Assembly (NCBI GenBank): GCA_037013685.1
Contig: CM072894.1
Span: 30,441,529 to 30,505,528, forward strand
Direction of reading: 5' to 3'
Length of the DNA: 64,000 nt
Source: Acridotheres tristis
Taxonomy: Eukaryota > Chordata > Aves > Passeriformes > Sturnidae
Shown here: piece by piece, positions 10,923 to 24,073 of the stretch
Position numbering within the stretch: position 1 is the stretch's first letter
How the letters are laid out: each line of letters starts with the position of its first letter
Position numbers and translations under genes: made by a program
Notes under the pieces: model-generated
The model's input: only the letters and a program-made list of their open reading frames with translations
Told to the model about the DNA's origin: nothing
Database searches by the model: none

Positions 10923-13900
10923 ACAAAAGGTAAACCTTTAATAAACCTCAAGCAATGCACAGAAAGGTGAGGAGTGGTTTTCATGGTGGCATTTCTGTTA
11001 TGCAAGGACACATTTTTAAAGAGCAGTCAGTCAGTCTTATTCTGTATTGATGGACAGAGTTTTAAAGTATATCTTCAAAGTTGTTATTACTACTTGTTGC
11101 CAGGCATTATTGTCATAGTTCTTGGCCAATTGCTTTGAAATGCAGTTTTTTACTAAAGAGTATTACAAAGATCATCCAAAACTGGATGTGAGTCAATACA
11201 CCAGAAGAGCCACAAACTTCTTGGCATGGGTGTTGTGTTTGGAAGGCATCTGAAGTAATTAATTCACTCTTTAGTGATGTTGGGATCTCAGTCTGAGCTA
11301 CTGCAGCTCCTGAAAAACACCAACCATTTAGAGAAGTTTAAAGAACATCACGAGACTTTGTTACAGGTCCAGAAAGTGGAAAGGAGCCCCGTGTTTGTGG
11401 TTGACAAGAATTAATTCCGTTAAATATCAGGCCAAATATTTCTCATGATAAGCATAGGGAAAGTAGACTAGAATAGCAAAAGGGTTTGCAAAATACCCCA
11501 CTTTAAGAGGAGGTTACACAAATCTCTAAAAGGAACATTCCATGGTTTGTCAATACTGGCTTGGAACATTAAAGCAGACAAAGTTCAGGACTCTCCTAGC
11601 CCCGTGCTTCAGGGTTTTCAATAAGGCATGCAGAATTACATGAGAAGTATATTTTTATTCTCCAGTGTTGCGTAAATCTAATAATGAAATTAAAAATATT
11701 CTAACCAAAACAGTCATTGTGATGTCTTAAGATATGGAGTTATTTCCTTTGTTAGTAAGATGGAAACAAATACTTACGATAATTCCTCTTTTGCAATTCT
11801 GAGTTATGTATCCCTAAAATTTTTTTTCTTCTTCTTCTTAGTTTAAAAATGGAATGATGCCCAGCGAAGAGACAATCTTCTGGAAAAGTCCCTAAGGAAT
11901 CATGTTTCAGTGCCTATTTTGAATTTGTAGTAAAAATAAGAAGTTTCAGTTCTTTTGAAACTCTAAACTTTTTCTTGCTTTCATGTGATTTTATAAATGA
12001 ACAGATTTACTACATGCCTGTCACCATAGGGAGACATAGTCCATCTGAGCAACCAACCTGCCTTATAACACTTGAGCTGGTGACATTACTTGACAAAATC
12101 AAGAAAGCAAATGCTGTTAAGTGATTTCTTTCTTTTTTTAAATCACAATTTTGTTAAATGCTGGACAATATTATTTTTAAAAGATACTTTAAAGTGAGTT
12201 ATGTAAATAAATTTGCAGGTCATCAAGTCTTACGGGCTTTCAGATGAAAAGCTAAATAGATATGTTACCTGTAGTAGGTACAAATTAAATTTTTTATGTT
12301 GTATAAACTATTTGCATATTAATAGATGAAAATAGAAAAATAATTTATTAAGTGCATTCTTATAATTGCTGAGGCAGGATCTTTGTACGGTCCTGGAACA
12401 CTACATATATAATGTCTTAGGCCATTTTGAGTAGCCTTGTAATGGCAATGGGTGCTGATGTTTAAAAATCAAAAAAACTGCCCAACAATCAGGAATGCTT
12501 AAAATTTCAGTGAATGGTAAAATATTTCTAATTGCAATACATTTGAGTATACATTCTTATACGTGTTTTAAAGCAGACTGGTTCTGTAACCCATTCTCAA
12601 TCCCAGTTGTCTCTCAGACATGAAGATTTTCAGGTGTAGCTGCCACATTGTGAAAGAGATCAAATTAATTGTGAAAGTTTTCAGTCAGTGGGTTGGCACT
12701 ACAATCTGCTAAGCAATATGAAAAGAAAAGGTGTTTGCATTGATTTTTCTTTCCCCCCAGCTGTATTAATAAATTTATTCCAGAAGTGATAATTATCTTC
12801 CTTCCACTGCAGTGTTTTATCCTTTTTAATCCAGAGAAGCTATATTAATTATATTCAGGAATATTTGAAATTAGTCAATGCTGTTTTTCAGCTCCTGGCC
12901 TATAAGGCACTTAGATCAAAGTTAATTTTGGCTTTTGATGGATTTTATTTTTTCTATAATGAATGTAAGATGGATTTTTAGCCAGGAGTATTTTCTTCCA
13001 CACAACAAGGTTATTAATAATGTAGGGTATTTCTACTGTCCCTCCACACAAATGCAGAAGGATGACATAGCAGAAATACTCGTTCATGTTTTGGCACTCA
13101 GTAATGATCCTTCCAAAAGCAATTTTGGTCTTTTGGTAATAAAACTATTATTTGAGAGGGAATACAGGAAAGCAGCATGCTTAAGCTCTACATTTATAGA
13201 AGAATTCGAGCCAGCAGTGGAGATTTAATATAAGAACTGTGTGTAGAGAAAGAAGACAAAATGAACCTGGGCTATTCTGTTCAAATATTTAACCTTCATC
13301 AAGTTTTTCCTTCCTGTTTTTAATATTGGGTTGCACTACAAATTTTGGTGATCTGAGGCATCTCTTTAAGATGAGGTAGTAAGTCCTTCTTGGACACTAA
13401 AATAAGAATTAAAAAAAACCCAAAACTAACTACAACAAAATCACAAGCCCAAAATAGACAAGAAAATCAATTAAATTTCACAGTTAAATTTCCAAACCCC
13501 ACAAGTAGAGTGGTCAGAAATGCAGTATGTCAAACTGATTTTGGTAGAATTTTCAGGCATTTTTTGGTCAGTGGAGTTTCCTCCACTGGATTTGTACTTC
13601 AAAATTATGACAAATTTAGGGGATATTTGCTTTAACTTTTTTTCAAGAAGCATTGTTAACGCCTACTCACAAAAAAAAAAAAAGTCTCTTTTCAGTTAAT
13701 GAAGTGTTTCAATGAGATCCTGCAGAATATTTGATGCCAGGCGAGGCATTAACTCCAAATTTGAATCAGCTGGAACTTGTGGCATCAGTGCATTAAGCCT
13801 GGGAAAACCAAGTTTTCTTTCAGATGGGCAATGACAGTATTTGTAGCAAAATTTTCTATTACGTTTTTAGCAATTGGTCATGCAAACAGGATTGTATCTG

Positions 13901-16900
13901 TAATGTCAAATATGCAGTTGCTATTTATATTTGCCCTTATGTTCATGGCTTAAAGTCAAAAATCATCACAGCTTCTCATGTATATGACTGTTAATTTGCA
14001 TTAGTCATTAGTTTGAGAGGTTAAGAAAAGAAGTACTAAGAGAATATTCTTCTGTCTCTGACCCCAGGAATGTTGAAGAACATTCAGTAAACTCAAAGTC
14101 AGGCCTTTCTAAATGTTTTTGTTTTTAACAAAAATGGTTTTGTGGGTTTTTTTTTTAATAAGATACAAAATATTTTTATCTCCTGGCACTAGGTAGCTTA
14201 AGCTGTGTTTTTGCATTAAATTACAGTTCTTTAAATAGTAGGAACAAAACACACTGTCCTTGCTGAAAGGGTTTTTAGACAGTGGTGCCCCTGTAGTTAC
14301 AGGAAACGTGTTACACTTTTAATTACAGAAGCTATGACATATAACATTGTTCCTGCATTTAATAGAATGTGATGGAATTTTTTCTACAAAACCTTGTGAT
14401 TTTTAGTACAGTGACATTTTATAAATGTCTGATTTGAAATGTAAATTGCATAGGTCTCTAATGGATGCTTGGTAAATGCACAAGAGATTTAGCTTTGATT
14501 CTCAGGTACCTCTGATGCAATGGAGACGTGCTGGGTTTTTCTTCCCGTGACACAACTGGAATGTGAAGGAGCTCTCTCATGAGTGCTTTACCTCTGTGTG
14601 GTAGTGTATATTGTCATTGCTCTTACTGTTTCAATTTGGGGATGTTTTTATTCTGACTTACTTCTTGTAGGAACCACATATGCTTTAGAAAAATGATGTC
14701 AGGCATTTCTTTGATTGTCACTAGATGGTTAAGGAACAGTGATTTCCCACGCCTACAAAACAGGGAATGAATGCTGTGTGTTGCTCTGTCAAACTGTTGA
14801 ACTAATTCCTGTAATCCTTTGAGACAACCAACAATTTCTTCTGTGCATACAATTGAGGTTTTGGGGCTGTTTGGTTTTTATATATGAAGGAAATTATGAT
14901 AGTGTGCCAAAAGCTACAGAGCATGCATTTGCTTTTAGGGTTTTGGTGAGTCTTGCCTAGTTCGATGAGCAATGTGCTGAACCTCAGAACAAAAAGATTT
15001 CAGTTTTTCTGGCCACTTCGTGTTGGGTTTCAGTCACAGTGAAAATGTGTTCACCACAAGGGACTGCTGCAGATGTAATGCTGGTTCAGCAAGGGATGGA
15101 AATTCCATGTCTGTAACAAAGTCCAGGGCACATGAGTGCTCCTGAAGGCATTGAGGGCTTGGTTTTTGGCTTTCCCAGTCTTCACTGCATCCTGCTCCTT
15201 GGCTTCTGGCCTCTGGGAATGCATGTAAGGGGTAGGGGCTGTAGGACAGGGCTGGTCTGGCTGGCCATGGATTGGGCTGCAGGGTCTGCACACAGACTCA
15301 GAAGCTGGAGGCCGAGGCACAGCCCGAGTGTCCCTGTAGATATTTTGTGGAAATGGGGTGTTAAGCAGGGCTGTTGTTCAACCCGGGGAAGCTGCAGGTG
15401 ATTCTTGGTCTATTCATGGCAGACCTCCTTGGAATGTACTAGCAAAAACAGGAGAGCCTGCAAATTGCTTTTCTTGCTGCTGTAATTGTCATTCCTGTCA
15501 CAATACTCATGCCTAGGTACTGCTATTCACAGCTGTGATGGCTTTAAATAAGGTGGCAAAACGATTTGTTTGTAATTCTTGGCTCCATTTCTCTTAATGT
15601 TTAATGTTGTCTTTCCTGTTTCCTACTAAAAGATCCTTCTATCTTAGGGAAATTTTGTTACTGAGCTAAACTAAGCTATCAGAGGACAGGGAAAACCAGT
15701 TAAATTTTGGAGATAGGCTGAGTTTATGGACACACTTTGAATTTCATATGGAAGTAAGCCTCAGAAGGGCAGAGTATAAATGAAATGAAGAACTGGCATG
15801 CTCAAAAATCAAGAAACTAACTGATGTGAATATCACAGTGTTGGGTTATATGGCTAACTGTAGGATGGTACTTTGAATCATTGGGATAAGTTTTGAGTTA
15901 GTTGGCATTTCTGTTCTGGCTGTCACATGTAGTGCCTGCATTTTAATAGTTACAGCTCCAGGAGCATTTATGTGATTCATAAAATTTTGTTATGCATTTC
16001 TTCCCTATCTAATCCACAATTTCATTAATGTTGTATTTTGTTTTACATGATCGTTGCAGAGCATGATTTCTCAGGGAAATATGGATGATACCATACATTG
16101 TGAGAGCTGATAACTAATTCCTGCTTTTAACATTAAACATTTCCAGGTTTCACTCAAACATTTCACATCATGTAACTTCCATGTTGAATTTCCTTAGGCT
16201 TATCAGGTAAATAATGATGAGAATGTTAAGAGCATTTAAAGATGTCAATAAAATTTACTCTGCCCAACACTTTGTTACTTTTTGGAGAAACATCCATTCT
16301 AATGTGATGCTGAAATGTGTGTGATTTTCTACTTTATTGTCCTCTTTGCCATAGAAATGAATAGTTACTCTGCTGATTTTGAAGCTGTACTTCTGGCATG
16401 ACAGTGACATTAACTTTCAGGGTTAGACAGTGCTGTAATAATACATAATCTGATTCTGGGGTAGATAAGTACAGATCTCTAACATAAATATATTCATTTA
16501 TAGCATTAAAATTTTACGAAGTTTTGTCACTTTGGGGGATTTTTTTTTTTGTTTTTCCAGTAAAGTTACTTTGGCTAGAATGGGAATTGATCCAAAGCCC
16601 ATGAGAGTCACAGACAGCATTAATAAAGTAAAACTTTATTGAAAAGAACACTGCAGTCAGGTTGACCTTTATGCCTTTGCAGTATTTCTGTCTGCAGCAT
16701 GTATTTGGAGTGGTTTGCTTTGAGACCTCAGTAATACAAATGGAGGATTTTAGTGCTGGTAAAGATGGTAAACACACTACTGTTACTGATCACAAAAGAT
16801 ATTTCCACATAGCCATTATGCAACTTATTTAGAAGGTGAATTTGTCTTGCTACATGACTTTTGTTAAAAATCAGCAGCATGAGAAATATTTAGCCCTGCA

Positions 16901-19565
16901 CTTTGCTGTGTACTTCTTTTGTCCATAGTGAGAACATGTGATCATAGTCATCAGCCTTGAGCATCAGCTTCCTCTTGATGATTTCTGCTTTGACATTTCC
17001 ATTTCCATGCCTTGTTGCATTCATTACAAAGTGAATTTCTTCTCTAGGTAAAGCCAGTGTAATTGTATTTTGACTGCCCTAGTCCCCTGTGGTGTTAGAA
17101 ATCTGACATAAGATGTAAATCTGACATGTTATGTGACTACTTAGAGATCTGTGTTCTCACTCTTGTCATTACATCTGGTATTAGTAGGTAACCAGACCTT
17201 TTCTGGATATACCTGTCATGATGTTGAATGCATCCAGAATTCCATCTGGCTTTCACTTCCTACTTTTAAAAAGCATAAAGGGCTTTTCTCTGAGGATTTT
17301 TGTAGAAAGCAGCTGTTTAGTTCCACAAGTTCAGAGTCCTTTAACTGCATCTCCATTCATAAAGTTACATCCAATGTTCCCTTTCTTTTATTAATGAATT
17401 TCTGAAGGTTTTTTCAGGGAAGGTGCACAAATTTTCTTTATGTTCCACAGAAGAAATATGACTGGATACTGAAATGGCCTCAGAAATAAAAATTCAAGAC
17501 TGTTTATTCTATAGTTCTTTATATATGTTTCTGATTTTTTACCCACTTTTTTTTTAAGAAACCCAATCAAATAAAACCAATCAAACCCCATGCTTATCAG
17601 TCTGAGGGGAGTTAGCCATTTAGCACAGAACTAATTTTATTATATGCAAATGATTGTATTTTTATCAATGATACCAGTCAATGTGTTACTAATGTTGCCG
17701 GTCCACAAGTCTTCCTTATCTGTGTCACAGGTGATGTTTCTCTTCTACCTAAATCTGACCTCTTGCATACCAATCAAGTTACTTCCACTGCCAAAATGAG
17801 TAATTTCTAAAATATTTTAGAATCTACTGTTTCCTCTAACTAGGGGTACAGCAGGGGCTTTCCTGCCAAACAGTGTCACTTTCCTGATAGAGAAGAAAAC
17901 AAAACTACTAAAAACATTTGAAACAGAAATGTTAATTGAAAATCAAGAATATTAGTAGAAAAGTAGGAAACATACTGTAAAATCTTTTGGGTAATTTCTT
18001 GTACAGCCCAATTCCGCATAGGAAGTGCTTGGGCATTAGTTTATTGGATTGATCTCTGGTTGATCTTGATTTCATGTAGAAAGTAGGTATTTAAAATAAT
18101 AATTTTATATTGAAGCTGAAGCTTTGAATTAAGCCCTGTGATTTAAAAAAAAAAATAATGGAAAAAAGTTATATTTTGAGACTTAGGAGGTATTTTTTGT
18201 TTGTGGTTTGGTTTTATTGAAGTCCATCCAATGCAGCTACAAAGGAATGCTCAGTTAATTGGCACACATGAGAGGTTGTTTACACAAGGCTACATGGAAA
18301 GTGCTGCCAAGTGTTAAGAGTTGACATTACCTGAATGGAATCAGAGAAATGTACTAAGTACATTTAGGTACAACTTCAGCACTGTAGAGACGAAAGGGTG
18401 TTTGTAATGATTTAAAAATTGTGTAAGGTCTCTTTGGAGTAGATATTAGTAAAACAAAATTGTTTATGAAACCTTGAGTTATGAAACTCCTGAAATCTGA
18501 GTGCATGAAAAGATGCATAAAACCAGTGGTAGTTTTGGTGGTTGTTCTGGCATTACATTTTATACTGAGGTTCAGGGAATTCTCAGTTACACTTTTAAAG
18601 TGGAAGCTGCTTTAACTGAAGAGCTTTCACTTGAAGAAAACTTTTTTCCCTGAAGTCTGTACGGTTTGCTGATAATTCAATGTTCTGGGAGCACAGCAAG
18701 TTCCAGGTATCCAAGTATCCTCTGAAACATCTTTATGCATCATCTTTTAACTGTTTTCCTTAGTGAAAGCAGAACGTGAATTGCTGATGTGTATTGCATT
18801 TGCACTTGAAAACCTGATTTCAGAGTGTGTTAAGCCTTGATCTATTTTTGATAAAAAAGAAATGTAGCATTTTAATCTAATTTCCATTTAATGGTAAGGA
18901 TATTCATGCAGAGAAAAACATATATCCGGGCTTGATGCAGTGATTTTTAAGCCAAGAAAACAGCAGGATGGCAGTGGTAAATCTGAAATGAAGATGCATA
19001 TCTGTTCAGAAACTCTGGTTTCCTCCTGCCCTCTTTATACCAAATTGTGTCTCCATTTTTCCAGAATAATACAGGTGAAGCAGGAACCAGACCTTTTACC
19101 CTTTGTTCTCTAAAAGTGAACACTGGCTTTGTCCTGTCACTTCATTTTCTGATGGGAGATCAGTTAAATAAAAAATATAGAATAAGTATTTTTAATTAAA
19201 ATGAGATTCAAGATATTAATTATTTTGAAATTCTCTATATTAATAGAGATCTAATGAATGGAAATTGAAGTCCTATATTGCAAATACTGAACAGTGCTTA
19301 TATATTTTTAACAAAACCGGTATATATATGAATATTTGAAACGTGCATGAAGGTGGAAATTGGAAGATTGTTTTTATGTTAAAAGGTTTATAAATTGAAA
19401 TTCTTAATATCCAGTACCAAAACCCTATAAAAGGGCTAATGAAAAGAAAATGTAATGTATTCTGATTAACAGCCTGTGTAATACAATCAATGGGTGTGAT
19501 GTTTTTGTTCTGTATTATATTTATTATATGTAAGTAAACAATAAAGATTATAAATCTTATTTTCT
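10923..19565 (+). other. Non-coding stretch, possible long 3' UTR of SLC35F5
   Basis: For 8.6 kb after the SLC35F5 stop I see only short chance open frames, AT-rich sequence and no recognised transposon. AATAAA hexamers occur at 10940–10945, 12206–12211, 12768–12773 and 19540–19545. The last is followed within about 30 bases by a GT-rich stretch (ttggtatttggttggggtt), which is the classic downstream element. The sequence is compatible with alternative 3' ends of SLC35F5, with the longest ending just before the solo LTR. How much of this is transcribed cannot be told from sequence. Confidence 0.4.
19540..19545 (+). terminator. Candidate poly(A) signal AATAAA
   Basis: AATAAA with an AT-rich upstream region and a GT-rich region around 19572–19593. 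Context is the best of the hexamers downstream of SLC35F5. Its assignment to SLC35F5 is inference; it could belong to another transcript or to none. Confidence 0.35.
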
Positions 19566-19722
19566 TAACAGGAATTGGTATTTGGTTGGGGTTACTGTTT
19601 AATGTGTTTTATATCATCAGTTAAGAAAAAATGGTCACTAGGGCTGGACTTAGAAGTGAGTTTTGGGCTGTCCCACGTTAGCTGAGGCCAGCCGGGATGT
19701 GGAAGGCTGTAATTCGTGTCGG

Positions 19723-20224
19723 CTTGGTGTGAGCGCAGCTTTTGGCTGGGGCAGGGTTGATTTTCCTGCCCGTGGCTGCTGGGGGCTGGTTTGGGTTAGT
19801 GCTGGACACGGGCTGATGGTGCAGAGATCAGAGATGTTTGTGTGGCACAGAGCCAAGGCTGCTGTGCTTTCCCCGCTGCCCCGGGGAGGATTTGGGGTGC
19901 ACAGGAGGGGACGGTCGGGATGGGGACCCTGGCATTGCAGACCATGGGACAGGCGCTCAGCACCCAAAGCGGGGCATGGAAGCAGAGGGGACATCTGGGT
20001 GATGGTGTTTGTCCTCCCAGGTCCCCTTTACACTGACAGGGCCCTGCTGTCCTGGGGCTGGGAATTCACTCCTTGGTCTGCAGAGCTGCCTCCACACTTT
20101 GCTTTCCTGTTAAATCCCTTTATCTCAGCCCACGACACTCCTTGCTTCCCCCCTTCCATTCCCTCCCGCTCCGGCTGCTGGGGCAGCGTGGGGCTGAGCC
20201 ATTGAATGGGGTTAAACCACGACA
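19723..20224 (-). mobile_element. Solo LTR of an avian ERVL-like endogenous retrovirus
   Basis: Read on the minus strand, the element starts at 20224 with TGTCGTGGTTTAACCCC. It then shows blocks I recognise from an abundant avian LTR family: GGCTGAGATAAAGGGATTTA, GACAAACACCATCAC and, near its end, CCCCAGCCAAAAGCTG. No gag, pol or env sequence adjoins it on either side, so it is a solo LTR left by recombination between two LTRs. The inner end is uncertain: CA-terminated ends fit 19728, whereas a matching GTCGG pair at 19718–19722 and 20225–20229 would make the element 19723–20224 with a 5-bp target duplication. It explains the GC-rich chance open frames here (up to 180 codons). It has no protein-coding capacity. 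Confidence 0.82.
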
Positions 20225-20535
20225 GTCGGGTCGTCCAGGCAGCCAAGCAGCGATTTTTTGGTGTCTTGTCCGGGGTGGTTTTTATGATACCTGAATTTAT
20301 CATACCTGAATAGCAGAGTGTGCACAGGACTGTGAGCAGCAGGGGGAGCTCCGGCCGTGCCCATCCCGCCGCTCCTGCTCCGCAATTATTGTATAAGCGG
20401 GGAAAAGACAATTAATTTACCTGTTTATCATCCCTGATTCCCGCGCTTAACCAGGGCTAGACATTGACCTTTCTTCTTGCGGCTGAACTTTCAGCGTCTT
20501 TAATAATTAAAACTTCGGGGATGATAGGCATTTAC
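20225..20535. other. CpG-containing single-copy patch beside the LTR
   Basis: About 300 bases with several CpGs (ctccggccgtg, cccgccgctc, ttcccgcgctt, cttgcggctg) in a region otherwise nearly free of them. It contains a CTCF-like core at 20336–20349 and a tandem pair of atacctgaat at about 20287–20310. There is no open frame of note. It may be a regulatory element, or the edge of an older repeat. Confidence 0.35.
20336..20349 (+). promoter_or_regulatory. CTCF-like binding core
   Basis: gcagcagggggagc fits the CTCF core consensus (CCASYAGRKGGMRS) at 13 of 14 positions, the first base being the exception. The site lies 112 bases from the LTR outer end, in unique sequence. A single motif match does not show occupancy. 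Confidence 0.35.
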
Positions 20536-20540
20536 CTAAG

Positions 20541-20560
20541 AAAAAAAAAAAAAAAAAAAA
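20541..20560. repeat. Poly(A) tract of 20 bases
   Basis: A pure run of A's that follows the CpG patch. I see no retrocopied gene upstream of it, so I treat it as a homopolymer tract. Confidence 0.8.
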
Positions 20561-23500
20561 GGAAAAGATATTTGCACTATAGGCTTTTCTGAGTTTTCTG
20601 GATTAACTACAGCTGCATTCTTTTTTACCGAGATCATGAATATTACTGCACAGCTATAGGAAGAAACAGCTTTTTACACTAAAACAACTTGCTTTGCCAC
20701 TAACTATTTAGAGGGTTCATCTCATGTTCCCTGACAAGTAGCAGAAATTCTGGAGCTCAAATTAAGAATTTGAAGCAATTTGACTTGAAAACTTCCTATA
20801 GACTTTCAAAGGCAAGTTGGCAATAACAATCCTGTTCTTTTTCTAGTGTCCTAACTGATGGCTGGAATCCCAGTCATTGTGTGATTCCTTCCTTTTAAAT
20901 CCTAGAGATAAAGTAAAACAAGGAATAATTTTGGCAGGTTCTGCCTCTAAGACATAAAACCCTAAAATGCATCATGTTCTTAGGCTCTGTCAGTGCTTGA
21001 TGAGTTGTGCTGAGGGGACAGCTGGCTGCAGAAATGGCTGGGGCAGGTGGTGGTAGAACCACAGGGAGTAGGTTTTGCAGTGGAGGCTTTGATAAAGATG
21101 TGGGGGGTGCCCAGGAGGAGCTCCTGGGGAATAAACAGAGGTGAGAAATTGTTTGGTGGTTTGGTTTTTTTTTTGTTGTTTTGTGGGTATTTGTTCAATT
21201 TTTTTCTTTATCCACAGTGTGAATTGGTGTATTGTTATTCTGTTAGGCTATTAAGATCTAAACTCTCCTCTGTGATATCGTGACACCTGGTACTTTTCTG
21301 TATCGGAAGGAATCAGTCAGTGCAGGCTCTCTGGATTGCTTTTAGTTTTTAGGATGTAATTTGTTGACACATTATCTTGTTCTACTCTGTATGCTCTTCA
21401 GTTTAGGAGACACATTTCATACATGAAACTGCCACTTTCCAGAAGCTCAGTGTCACTTGATACAAGCTAAGATTTAAAGCTTCTGAGAAGGATGATTTAA
21501 ACCCTATTTTCGAACTTCTTTTTCTATCAACAGTATGTATGTGGGAGACATTCTTAGGTTTTATTTATATCTGCAACCCAAGTGTATTCCATTTATATTG
21601 ATTTAAAAAAACTTGGACAAAACTTAAGGTTTCCAATAGTTTTCTACTTCAATGTGAACTCTTCCTCTTTTCCCCTCACTTCCCCTTCCTCTTGCCCCCA
21701 GCCGCTACTTCAAGATCATGTGAAAGAAAAGCCAGTTTTAGTTTGTGGCTTTGCAAACTTTCAGGACTTTTTTTGGCAGTATTACCTAATGTGTTATAAT
21801 TTGCTGGGAGATGAAAATCTTTATATCATGAAGATTCCTTAATTATCTAAATAGGCTTTTCTTTGTGGGAATCTTCTGGTGTTGGGGCATTTTCTAGGCT
21901 TCTTTGATTTAAATGCTGGGGTCCTACTGCTAATGGTGATAGAAAACTCATGATTACACTGAGAGTGTGCATTTACACAATGCTACAGAAGCTTCATGAA
22001 CATAAAGGAACATTCTGTCTATCTGTATAGCGTTCCCATTTAGAAAGAAGCTCATCTGCCAGTAGATCTACTTTTTTTTGTTTGTTTGCTTTAATCTGTT
22101 TGGAAGGAAAAAACAAAGTTTAGTTATAAGCAGATGGCTTTTGTGCAGAAAAGTAATGCCCCATGAGAGGTTTCTGACCATGGGATAAGTGGCAGTCTTA
22201 GAGCAGAGGGAGATGAAGAGGAAATCTGATGTAAGGACCATGATGGATGGAGTTGGATCTCATGCACACTTCTCCCCAAGTCCTCCTTGCCTTTTTATTT
22301 GTTTCTCTCCTCACAAAGGAATGTACAGAAGACACTTTTCACTAATTGAGAGGTTGTCATTAGTTTATAGTATAAATATTTAAAAATATTATGGATATGT
22401 GTTAGTAATTTAACACGTCTTTTGATAAAAACACATTTTGACAAAAGTGCTGAGACTGACTTCTACCTCCCCTTTCACTGTTAGGTAAAAGCTGATACAG
22501 CTCCATCTGTCACTCGTTTGCATGTGATGTTTTTCCCAGTGCTTAAAAATGGAGTTGGATTCATTACTCTTCCTACAGGAATGTGTTGTCCATAGTGAGT
22601 TACAAGTGTAGGAAGAGAAGCTCCTGGAAAATGTGTTCCTAGGGTAAAACAGAGTGTCACTGAAATATTTTTCTCAAGGAAATGGTTATGGACTAAGGCA
22701 GTGTCCTCTCTGAGATGCAAAGGGGCAATCAGGACCAGCCTAACCTAGAGAAGAAAAGAACAAAGTGATGATCTGTCAGGAGCTGATGGAGAACCATGGA
22801 AGGGAATGAGCAGCCCCTTGGAATTAGATGCATAATGGATTTCCAGTAAATGAGGTATACCTGAGCTCTTGCAAAAGGAGTCAGCTTAAGCTGAAATTAT
22901 TCCTGTCCTTGTCTGCTCCTTTTGTACTCATGGGTAGGGTAAGATGGTGAGTTCTTGATAAAGCTTCAAGATAGAACAATTCTTTAAGAGTCTCAACTGT
23001 TCTGTGAATAGTGGATGAATCAGCTTCAGATTATCGTGGATTAAAAGTTTCAAAACACCCAAAAACTGAAATGGTAGAAGTGTTTCATTATTTTAAAAAA
23101 AAATAATTTGCTTTTAGGGGTCTAAATGATACAAAGGTTTGGTGACACATAGAGTCTGTCATGAAATAATAGTAATGTCATATTGGCACCCTGACAAAGT
23201 AATTCCTCAAAACACCTAGTTAATGCTTTTAATGATGTATCTCTGCTTCCTGGCTCTGGTCTACCATTATACCTGCCAACCTACCTCCTCCCTTTGCAGA
23301 TGATTTCTAAAACTGACACATTTATGTCTCCCTTTATAAATGCCTCATTTCCCCCCCGTTTTTTTTTTTCCCCTCTCCTCTCACAGGTTTAAAAAAAGAC
23401 AGTTCAATTCTAAATTGTTTGAAAAATTGGCAGCAGAGTCACCCTAGCAGTATAGCAAAGAGGCACAAGTACAGAGGAGTTGAGAATCCTGGCTTTGTGA

Positions 23501-23984
23501 ATTTCTCCTCACACACCAGACTATTTAAATCTGAAGTGTATGTTGGCCTTGAAGTGGATCTCCAAGAGAACTCTTTAACAAAGCCGCTTGTTCCACATAA
23601 CAACATTTTGTTATATGTTTAGAAAACGCTGTGCTTCTTGCTTGGTTTGGTTTTTCAGGAGAGGATAATAGTTTCAAGGTAAAGGTTGCTGGGTGTAAAC
23701 TCAAAACAGAATGGACTCTTAGAGAAGCTCTAAAGTCCTTCAGTCAATTCCGTGGTGTCCTTCTGAATGTGATCTGTTCCAAGGACCCAATCTTTTATGT
23801 GCTGCTTTGAGTGTTGTGTGTGGACACAATACTGCCTCTTCCCCTTCCTGATCATTACTGATTGTACTTGGGAAAGTTCCTTTACCTTCCAGTGGTTTGG
23901 GTTTTCCCCTTCCTAATATCATGGTAATGATTACAATTTCTTTTTTAGGAGGTGAAAGCCAGACAACAAATTGTTGCCACAGTT

Positions 23985-24073
23985 GCTTCAGGGCCTGGGC
24001 AGAAAGCTGTAGCTCCCAATGCCTCAGTTCTTAAGGAAGAAATAGCTACAGCTTTCAGCCCAGGCCCTGCAGC
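23985..24073. repeat. Imperfect hairpin with 30-base arms
   Basis: Left arm 23985–24014 and right arm 24044–24073 are inverted copies that match at 28 of 30 positions (core gggcctgggc…gaaagctgtagct), separated by a 29-base loop. Weaker pairing extends outward to about 23975 and 24083. The length and shape would suit a microRNA precursor or an old hairpin-forming repeat. Nothing in the sequence decides between these, and no coding frame is involved. Confidence 0.7.

Noticed and set aside
19663..20205. A 180-codon + strand open frame and overlapping minus-strand frames
   Set aside because: They lie almost wholly within the GC-rich solo LTR and have no protein family character.
20541..20560. 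A poly(A) tract as the tail of a processed pseudogene
   Set aside because: Nothing in the upstream sequence resembles a coding copy, and no flanking duplication is apparent.
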